A stretch of DNA of 64,000 nucleotides from Streptomyces sp. DvalAA-43 (lineage in GTDB: Bacteria > Actinomycetota > Actinomycetes > Streptomycetales > Streptomycetaceae). Within the stretch, counting starts at the first letter, position 1. Every line of letters begins with the position of its first letter. The stretch spans positions 372,001 through 436,000 of the forward strand of contig NZ_FMBW01000043.1 of NCBI RefSeq assembly GCF_900091725.1, written 5' to 3'. The notes beneath the pieces were generated by a model. The model saw nothing but the letters and a program-made list of their open reading frames with translations. It did not search any database and was not told where the DNA came from. The translations under genes were made by a program, and so were the position numbers. Shown one piece after another: positions 57,400 through 64,000 of the stretch.

Positions 57400-58743
57400 G
57401 TGTACGAGCTGAACGAGGAGACGGACCCGGCGCTACTCGGCCCGTTCGAACTGCTCGCCGTGCTCGGCCAGGGCGGAATGGGCCGCACCTACCTCGGGCG
57501 CAGGCTCCCGCTGGAGCATCTGGGTCCCGAGCTGGAGGCCGGGTATCACCTGACGGAGCTGGACGAGTCGGCGCAGCCGGTGCTGGCGGCGGTGAAGGTC
57601 ATCAAGCCGTCGAAGCTGCGGGACAGTTCCGAGCACTCCGAGGAGGAGACCAGGGCTCGGTTCGCGCAGGAGATCGAGACGATGCGTACGGTCGCCAGCG
57701 CCCGGGTCCCGGCGCTGCTCGGCGCCGATGCCGAGGCCGAACAGCCCTGGCTGGCCATGGACTACGTCCACGGCCCGACCCTCCACAAGCTCGTCCACGC
57801 CTGCGGCCCGCTGGCCGTGGGACCGTACGGGGCGCTCGGACTCGCCCTGGTCGACGCGCTGCGCGCGATCCACGGCGCCAAGCTGCTGCACCGCGACCTC
57901 AAGCCGGGCAACATCGCCGTCGGCCCGGACGGTCCCGTCGTGCTCGACTTCGGTCTCGCCGTGCTCACGGAGCGGGACAGCGACGCGGCTCTCACGAAGA
58001 CGGGTACCGGCTTCGGCACCCCGTCCTACATGTCTCTGGAGCAGGCGAGGGACGCCAAGCACGTCACGGAGCCGGCGGACATCTACTCGCTGGGGGCCGT
58101 GCTCTTCTTCGCTGCCACGAAGCGGCCGCCGTACCCGTACGGTCCCATGCCCACCGCCCCGAAGTGGGACGGTGTGTACGGGCCGTGCCTGCCGCTGCTG
58201 GGCCGGATTCTCGTACAGACGGCGGAGCAGCGGCCGTCCCTGGACGAGATCGCGAGCGACCTCCGCCAGCTGCTCATCGATCACGGGCTGACGGAAGAGG
58301 CCGCCGCGGACCAGCTGCGGAGCCTGGTGGCGGAGTCCGGGCTGATACCCGAGCTCCCCGCGCGGGCGCTGTCCGATCTGCCGGACCCCGGGGTCCGGCA
58401 GGCGGCCCAGCAGGCCGTGGACGACGGGGGCGCTCCGGACAGCCCATGGGCACCCGACCTGTTCGACGAGTTCCTGGAGGCCGAGGCGCAGGTCCCGGCG
58501 CCCCTCGCCCCGGCTGCCGAGCCCGCGCCCGGTCCCGCCGGATACGTGCCGACCGTGGTGGACCCCGCGGCGCAGCCGGCTCCGGAAGCCGTCGCGCCGG
58601 TGCCGGCGCAGCCTGGGGTGACCAGCTACGACCTGGCACCCCCGCAACCGCACGCGGCGCCCGAGTCCGAGGTGGTGCCGCCGCTCGCCCTGCGTGCCGC
58701 GGAGGATCTGCGCAGGGCGTACGCGCACAGCGGACGCCTCTGA
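57400..58743 (+). CDS. Cytosolic Hanks-type Ser/Thr protein kinase
   Basis: Protein of 447 aa; GTG 57400. Kinase domain about 14-305 has all key motifs: Gly-loop LGQGGMGRTYLG (22-33), VAAVKVIKP (Lys), HRDLKPGN (164-171), LDFGLA (Asp183), GTPSYMSLEQA and DIYSLG. Unlike most Streptomyces PknB-type kinases, it has no TM helix or PASTA domain; the C-terminal ~140 residues are Ala/Pro-rich and end in a helix (LRAAEDLRRAYAHSG). It is the first gene before the SNF2 helicase (161-bp gap) and the methylase. Kinases in this setting (for example PglW) regulate phage defence; that role here is inference. Confidence 0.9.
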   Translation: MYELNEETDPALLGPFELLAVLGQGGMGRTYLGRRLPLEHLGPELEAGYHLTELDESAQPVLAAVKVIKPSKLRDSSEHSEEETRARFAQEIETMRTVASARVPALLGADAEAEQPWLAMDYVHGPTLHKLVHACGPLAVGPYGALGLALVDALRAIHGAKLLHRDLKPGNIAVGPDGPVVLDFGLAVLTERDSDAALTKTGTGFGTPSYMSLEQARDAKHVTEPADIYSLGAVLFFAATKRPPYPYGPMPTAPKWDGVYGPCLPLLGRILVQTAEQRPSLDEIASDLRQLLIDHGLTEEAAADQLRSLVAESGLIPELPARALSDLPDPGVRQAAQQAVDDGGAPDSPWAPDLFDEFLEAEAQVPAPLAPAAEPAPGPAGYVPTVVDPAAQPAPEAVAPVPAQPGVTSYDLAPPQPHAAPESEVVPPLALRAAEDLRRAYAHSGRL

Positions 58744-58904
58744 CCGGCAGCACGGGCAGCCACCGGGCCTGGGGCAAGCAGCGTTCCCAGGCCGTCTAGG
58801 CTTCAAAGGGCCCCGCAGCCCCCTCCTCACCGGTAGAAACAGAACCTCGTACGTGCCCGGGTCCGGCGCGCGTCCCGCCGGCCCGTCGAAAGGAAGCACC
58901 CGCC

Positions 58905-61900
58905 ATGCCCGACGCAGCGTCCGAACTCTCCTCGGGCCCACCCCCCGCGGGCACGGTGATCGAGGTACGGGACGAGGAGTGGCTGGTCCGCAGCAGCGGC
59001 CGGACCCCCTCCGGCGAGGTCGTGATCGAGGCCACCGGCGCCTCCGAGCTGGTGCGCGGGCACCGGGCGCGCTTCCTGACCTCGCTCGACGGCATGCCGC
59101 GCGTCCTGCGCCCCGAGAACACCCGACTCGTCCACGACGGATCCGAGAGCTTCCGTCTCAGCCGGCTGTTCCTGGAGGCCGTGCTGCGCAAGACCCCGCT
59201 CCCCCAGATCGAACGCCGCCTCGCGCTCACCGAGGGCTTCCTGCTGGATCGCATGGACTACCAGCTGCGCCCGGCCGAGAAGGCGCTCGCGAACCCGCTG
59301 CGGCCGCGCCTGCTGATCGGTGACGTGGTCGGCCTGGGCAAGACCCTGGAGATCGGCATCCTGCTGGGCGAGCTGATCCGCCGGGGGCGCGGGGAGCGCA
59401 TTCTCGTGGTCACTCCGGCGCCGGTGCTGGAGCAGTTCCAGCACGAGATGTGGACCCGCTTCTCGCTGCCCCTCGTCCGCCTGGACAGTGTCGGCATCTC
59501 CCGGATCGAGCGGAAGATCCCCGTCGGCCGGAACCCGTTCACGTACTACAAGCGCGTCATCATCTCGATGGACACCCTGAAGAACGCCAAGCGTTACGGG
59601 ACCTGGCTCCAGGGCATCGAGTGGGACGCCGTCGTGATCGACGAATCCCACAACCTGATCAACCGGGGCAGCGACCGCCGGGTGCTGGCCGAGCTGCTCG
59701 CGAAGCAGACGGACGCGCTGGTCCTCGCGAGCGCCACCCCGCACAACGGTGTGATGCGGGACTTCACCGGTCTGGTCCGGCTGCTGGACCCGATGGCGGT
59801 CAAGGACGAGCAGCACCCGAAGGCGTCGGAGCTGCACCACCTCATGCTGCGCCGTACGAAGGTGAGCACGGAGGTGGCCAAGGCGCTGCACGACTCCTGG
59901 GCGCCTCGCGGTGCGTCGGAGCCGATCCCGTGCGCGGCGGGCGAGCTGGAGGAGCGCGTCTTCGCCGAGCTGACCGCGAGCTGGCTCGGGAGCCCGGACC
60001 CGCACGGAGCCGATCATCTCTTCCCGTACGTGCTGCTGAAGTCCTTCCTGTCCTCGCACCGGGCGCTGTTCGCGACGGCCCGCAAGAAGCTGTCCGGCCT
60101 GGGTCACGCCCTCCCCGAGGGCCACAAGCACGTCACCGATCCGCCGCTGACCGGCGCCGAGGCGCACTCGCCGGTGCCGGAGGTCGCCTCGCTGGTACGG
60201 CTGACGGAGCTCGCCCGCGAGATCGAGCGGGCTTCGACGGCCGGACCCGGTCCCACAGCCACGGCCAAGCTCGCCGCCCTCGTCTCCTACCTCCGGAAGA
60301 TCGGGGTCAGTCCGGGCGGCCGGACCCGCGCGGTCGTGTTCTCCGAGCGCCGCGAGACCCTCAACTGGCTCGGGACGGTGCTGCCCGCGCTGCTGGGCTG
60401 GCGAAAGCGTGAGGACGGCGAGGCAGCCGTCAAGGTGATGCACAGCGAGGTCTCGGACACGGTCCAGATGGATTACGTGGACGAGTTCGCGCGGGCCGGC
60501 AGCGACGTACGGCTGCTGCTGACCGGCGACGGCGCCTCCGAGGGTGTCAACCTGCACCGTCAGTGCCACCACCTCGTCCACTGGGACCTTCCCTGGAGCC
60601 TGATCCGCGTCGAGCAGCGCAACGGCCGCATCGACCGTTACGGGCAGACGGAGAACCCGGAGTTCCGGGCGCTGATCCTGCGAAGCGAGGTCGAGGGCGC
60701 CCTGGACGACCGGACCGTCGCGGAGAAGGTCCTCGCCCGCGAGGCCCGGGTCCACGAGGTGCTCGGTGCGGTGGAGGCCGCCACGCGGGAGGACGACTGG
60801 GACAAGGAGGAGCGCCGCGTGATGGAGGCGCTGCTCCGCGAGGCCCCTCCGGAGGAGGCGGTCGCAGACCTGGAGGCCGTCGATGTGGAGGCCCTTGCCC
60901 AGGGCGGGGGTCTCGGCGAGGAGTTCCCCGTCGCCCGGCGGACGATGAGCGAGTTCGGCACCGGCCCCGCACCGGCGGACGAAGACGGCGCGGGCCCGGG
61001 CACGGGCTTCGACGCCGACTTCGACTTCGATCTGGACATGGACCTGGACGACTACGGGTCCGACGCGCAGGACGAGCCCGTCCCGGCGCAGGACGGCCGG
61101 GGACCGGCTCCGGAGGAGCCGGGCGTGCCGACCGTGGACGAACTGCGCCTCTTCGACACCGCACCGGAGCGCAACCGCCTCCTGTACGTACGCACCGGGC
61201 TGGAGGAGCTCGCCCGGCTGGAGTCCCTCCGTCTCGACGCCACCTTCCACGGCACCGACCTGAGCTTCGACACCCCCGAGGACCTGGCCGACCGGCTCGA
61301 CGTCCTGCCGTCCGGCTATCTGCGCGACCAGAACATCGCCCGCCGGATGAAGCTGACCTTCAGCCGTGAGGACGCGGCCGACTCCCTCAAGAGAGCACGG
61401 GAGGACTCGAATTCGACCTCCCTGTGGCCGGACGCCCATTACGTCGGCGAGCTCCACCCGGTCGTCGAGTGGATCACCGACAAGGTGCTCGTCCAGCTCG
61501 GCCGTCAGCAGGCCCAGGTCCTCCAGGTCGACCCCGCCCGCGCCTCCTCGCCGGTGGTCCTCACCCAGGGCGTGTGGTCCAACGCCGAGGGCCGCCCGAC
61601 CCTGGTCGCCTGGCGCGCGATCGACCGGCTCGACGGGCGGGAGCCACGCGTCCGGGAGCTCACGCCGCAGCTGCTCGCCGAACTGGGCATCGGCCCGGAC
61701 ATGCCCGACCACTACACCCCGGGCTCCCTGGAGAACCTTCAGCGGCTGGTCCCGGAGGCGGTGGCCGTGACCCGCCGCGAACTCGACGGTCTGCGCGAGA
61801 TCGCCGACCGGGAGGTCGACGCCCCGCTGCACGCGTACGAGAAGCAGGTCAACGACTGGCGGCAGGAACTGCTTCCGGGCTTCACCCGCTCCACCCGCGA

Positions 61901-61997
61901 CGAGGCGGCGGACCGCCTGGCCGGGGCGGCCGCCCGGCTGCGGACCTCGGGCGAGCCGATGATCCGGGTCCTGGCCGTGCTGGAGCCCGGCGCATGA
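58905..61997 (+). CDS. SNF2-family helicase (DISARM DrmD-like)
   Basis: Protein of 1030 aa; ATG 58905 has a GAAAGGAAG RBS. Superfamily 2 motifs: Q-like DYQLRPAEKAL, Walker A LIGDVVGLGKTLE (~140), DESH box VVIDESHNL (~246), motif III ASATPHNG (~277), and C-terminal lobe motifs LLTGDGASEGVNL and RNGRIDRYGQTE (~575). A long C-terminal region includes an acidic stretch (FDADFDFDLDMDLDD, ~702) and a helical tail. It should be a DNA translocase. The next gene is an adenine methylase. Helicase plus methylase is the leading pair of class 1 DISARM (drmD-drmMI) and related anti-phage loci; the name is provisional because drmA/B/C lie outside the window, if present. Confidence 0.87.
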   Translation: MPDAASELSSGPPPAGTVIEVRDEEWLVRSSGRTPSGEVVIEATGASELVRGHRARFLTSLDGMPRVLRPENTRLVHDGSESFRLSRLFLEAVLRKTPLPQIERRLALTEGFLLDRMDYQLRPAEKALANPLRPRLLIGDVVGLGKTLEIGILLGELIRRGRGERILVVTPAPVLEQFQHEMWTRFSLPLVRLDSVGISRIERKIPVGRNPFTYYKRVIISMDTLKNAKRYGTWLQGIEWDAVVIDESHNLINRGSDRRVLAELLAKQTDALVLASATPHNGVMRDFTGLVRLLDPMAVKDEQHPKASELHHLMLRRTKVSTEVAKALHDSWAPRGASEPIPCAAGELEERVFAELTASWLGSPDPHGADHLFPYVLLKSFLSSHRALFATARKKLSGLGHALPEGHKHVTDPPLTGAEAHSPVPEVASLVRLTELAREIERASTAGPGPTATAKLAALVSYLRKIGVSPGGRTRAVVFSERRETLNWLGTVLPALLGWRKREDGEAAVKVMHSEVSDTVQMDYVDEFARAGSDVRLLLTGDGASEGVNLHRQCHHLVHWDLPWSLIRVEQRNGRIDRYGQTENPEFRALILRSEVEGALDDRTVAEKVLAREARVHEVLGAVEAATREDDWDKEERRVMEALLREAPPEEAVADLEAVDVEALAQGGGLGEEFPVARRTMSEFGTGPAPADEDGAGPGTGFDADFDFDLDMDLDDYGSDAQDEPVPAQDGRGPAPEEPGVPTVDELRLFDTAPERNRLLYVRTGLEELARLESLRLDATFHGTDLSFDTPEDLADRLDVLPSGYLRDQNIARRMKLTFSREDAADSLKRAREDSNSTSLWPDAHYVGELHPVVEWITDKVLVQLGRQQAQVLQVDPARASSPVVLTQGVWSNAEGRPTLVAWRAIDRLDGREPRVRELTPQLLAELGIGPDMPDHYTPGSLENLQRLVPEAVAVTRRELDGLREIADREVDAPLHAYEKQVNDWRQELLPGFTRSTRDEAADRLAGAAARLRTSGEPMIRVLAVLEPGA

Positions 61998-62049
61998 GCC
62001 CTCGCCCCCTCGACCTCCCCACCATGAACAGCGAGCAGGAGCAGCAGGC

Positions 62050-64000
62050 GTGACGTTCGACTCCCTGATCAACGAGCGCGAGTACTTCCCGTCCTTCTAC
62101 TTGGACGACATCCTGCCGAAGCAGCTCGCGAGCGGCCCCCTCAAGCAGTGGTCGGCGCGCGAACGCCAGGGTGAGGCCACGCCCCGGCAGAAGCTTCGCG
62201 ATCTGACCCGCCCCTACATGGACGTCCGGGCCGTGCTCGCGCCGGACGCCGAGAAGTACAACGGGCTGCCGTACGCACCGGCCGTCGCCGCGCAGGCGGC
62301 GGCCGCGGCCGTGCTGAAGGCGGTCGGCCCGGACACGGAACCGCCGGCCTTCCAGCCGCTGCAGGAGCCCGAGGCCGAGGCCGACAGCACACCCGAGGGC
62401 GCGTGGCGGGGCGCGCTGGACGGCTGGCACGAACGCCTGCTGAAGGCGCTGGACTTCGTCCCGCGCCCCGGGCACTTCACCGCCCGCACCCCGACCGGTC
62501 CGATCGCCGTGCCCGTGGCCCACTCGGAGCCCGGCGTCGTCGTCCTGGCCGGTGGTTTCGCCGAGGACCTGGACGCCACACGCGGCGACGGCCCGGCGAA
62601 CCTCCTCGCCGCACCGGTTCGTCTCTCGGCTTCGAAGACCCTGACGACCGTCCGCGAGCTGGCCTCCTGGGTGCTGAACGCGGACAACGCCCCGCGCTAC
62701 GCGCTGCTGCTGTTCGGCGGGGTGCTGATCCTCGCGGACAAGCAGCAGTTCTCCCGTGGCCGCTACCTCGCCGTGAACCTGGACACCGCCCTCCCCCGCA
62801 AGGCGGCCAAGGGGGCCAGGGCCAACGAGATCGACCTGATCGCGGCGGTCTTCGCGGCCTCGTCCCTGCGCCCGGCCGAGGACGGCTCGGACGACGAGAT
62901 CGCCAAGCTGGTCGCCGAGTCCCGGGACCACTCGGTGGGCGTGACCGCGGAACTCCGCGTCGGCCTCCAGAAGTCCGTCCAGCTCATCGCGAACGAGGTG
63001 CTCGGGCGGGCGCGCAGGGAGTTCGGGGTCCACCCGGATGACCTGCCGGAGTGGCTGCCCGGCGCCCTGCCGGAGCGCGGTGACCTGCCGCGCCTGCTCA
63101 CCGAGGAGTCGCTGCGCTACCTGTACCGCATCCTGTTCCTGCTGTACGCCGAGGCCCGGCCCGAGCTCGACATCCTGCCGGTGAAGAGCGAGGCGTACGC
63201 CTCCGGATACAGCGTGGCCCGGCTGCGTGAGCTCGTGGTCCAGGAGAAGCTGGGCAGCGCGTCCCGCGACGGGTTCCACTTCCACGAGTCCCTCTCCCTG
63301 CTCTTCGAGAAGGTGTTCAGCGGCCACCCGGTGGCGAACACGGTCACCGACCGGAGCGCGCCCGTCGAGGAGGCCCCGGAGCTGGCCGAGGACGACGGCC
63401 ACGAGAGCGTACGCATCGAGGCGCTGCGCTCACGGCTCTTCGACCCCACCTCGATAAAGCTGGTCGGGCAGCGGATCGACTACCCGGAACCGACCCGTCG
63501 CGACGGCTCACCGGCCCCGGCGACCCCCCTGGACCTGCGCCTGCGCAACAAGGTGCTGCACCAGGTCCTGCGCCATCTGACCCTGGTCGAGGGCAAGGGC
63601 AAGGGCCGGGGCGGGTTCATCAGCTACGCCAACCTCAGCATCAACCACCTCGGCGCGGTGTACGAGGGCCTGATGTCGTACACCGGTTTCATCGCCGAAA
63701 AGCCGATGTACGAGGTCGCCAAGGGCGGCAACCCGGAGGGCGGGTCCTGGCTGATCACGACCGACCAGGTCCGCAGCGGACTCTACTCGGACGCGCCGGG
63801 CGACAGCGTCTTCGTCAAGGAGGACGCCGTCAACCCTGAGACGGGCGTGCCCGACTCGGTGGTGCACGAGGTCGGTTCGTACGTGTACCGGCTGGCCGGC
63901 CGGGACCGGCAGACCAGTGCCTCGTACTACACACCGGAGTCCCTGACCCGGGCGACGGTTGAGCAGACACTGCGCTTCCGCCTCGACGACGAGGGGCGCA
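62050..64000 (+). CDS. Eco57I-like N6-adenine DNA methyltransferase (3' partial; DrmMI-like)
   Basis: The open frame from GTG 62050 (VTFDSLINEREYFPSFYLDD) runs to the window end, 650 codons seen. AGGAG lies 9 bases before the GTG. The visible part is the N-terminal target-recognition/helical region of a large type-IIG-style enzyme, ending just as the methylase core begins: SASYYTPESLTRATVEQTL (~625) is the usual lead-in to the SAM motif. The catalytic NPPY motif would lie beyond the edge. It should mark host DNA in the defence locus started by the kinase and the SNF2 helicase, with 52 bases between helicase and methylase genes. Confidence 0.83.
   Translation, partial: MTFDSLINEREYFPSFYLDDILPKQLASGPLKQWSARERQGEATPRQKLRDLTRPYMDVRAVLAPDAEKYNGLPYAPAVAAQAAAAAVLKAVGPDTEPPAFQPLQEPEAEADSTPEGAWRGALDGWHERLLKALDFVPRPGHFTARTPTGPIAVPVAHSEPGVVVLAGGFAEDLDATRGDGPANLLAAPVRLSASKTLTTVRELASWVLNADNAPRYALLLFGGVLILADKQQFSRGRYLAVNLDTALPRKAAKGARANEIDLIAAVFAASSLRPAEDGSDDEIAKLVAESRDHSVGVTAELRVGLQKSVQLIANEVLGRARREFGVHPDDLPEWLPGALPERGDLPRLLTEESLRYLYRILFLLYAEARPELDILPVKSEAYASGYSVARLRELVVQEKLGSASRDGFHFHESLSLLFEKVFSGHPVANTVTDRSAPVEEAPELAEDDGHESVRIEALRSRLFDPTSIKLVGQRIDYPEPTRRDGSPAPATPLDLRLRNKVLHQVLRHLTLVEGKGKGRGGFISYANLSINHLGAVYEGLMSYTGFIAEKPMYEVAKGGNPEGGSWLITTDQVRSGLYSDAPGDSVFVKEDAVNPETGVPDSVVHEVGSYVYRLAGRDRQTSASYYTPESLTRATVEQTLRFRLDDEGR

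Noticed and set aside
57011..57412. Plus-strand gene before the kinase
   Set aside because: The frame gives Arg/Pro/Ser-rich sequence without domain-like pattern and overlaps the kinase start.

Overview
The window is a stretch of a high-GC actinomycete chromosome, almost certainly Streptomyces. GC is mostly above 70%, GTG starts and 4-bp GTGA stop/start overlaps are common, and terminators are long GC-rich hairpins, mostly without T runs. The gene content also fits: actinobacterial heme genes, xylFGH beside a Rok7B7-type regulator, ngcEFG and acnA. There is no rRNA, tRNA, CRISPR array or insertion sequence that I can recognise. All functional calls come from motifs, length and context; no search was run.

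Bases 1-16,000 are mostly core metabolism. They hold the end of a Pth2-like peptidyl-tRNA hydrolase, a DUF692/MNIO enzyme followed by a membrane protein with a Cys/Gly/Ser-rich tail, and the coproporphyrin-dependent heme genes (hemY-hemQ, with hemE nearby). A DUF4349 lipoprotein, a CoA-disulfide-reductase-like flavoprotein, a DUF3000 protein, an atypical response regulator, RNase D and the fadA-fadB beta-oxidation pair follow.

Bases 16,000-41,000 cover envelope and sugar functions: a beta-propeller protein, galE, an LCP cell-wall ligase, an amino-acid permease and dxs. Next come xylF-xylG-xylH with the upstream ROK regulator, the ngcE-ngcF-ngcG chitooligosaccharide-type transporter, and a divergent secreted GH92 alpha-mannosidase. 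A histidine phosphatase, an APH-fold phosphotransferase and aconitase complete this part.

Bases 41,000-64,000 look like an accessory or conflict region. A translationally coupled pair (kinase-fold protein plus an internally duplicated unknown) faces a TPR-like/CHAT caspase-fold protease. This is followed by a vWA / PP2C / transmembrane kinase operon resembling TerY-P triads. Two metabolic genes and an XRE-HTH/MurA fusion separate it from a lower-GC patch with a DUF262-AlbA_2 protein. Last come a Ser/Thr kinase, a SNF2 helicase and an Eco57I-like adenine methylase cut by the window edge. The helicase plus methylase pairing is that of class 1 DISARM and related anti-phage loci.

The strongest candidates for undescribed biology are (i) the CHAT + vWA/PP2C/kinase block, (ii) the kinase-led helicase/methylase locus with the neighbouring DUF262-AlbA_2 protein, and (iii) the fused MNIO-DUF2063-like enzyme beside a Cys-rich membrane protein.
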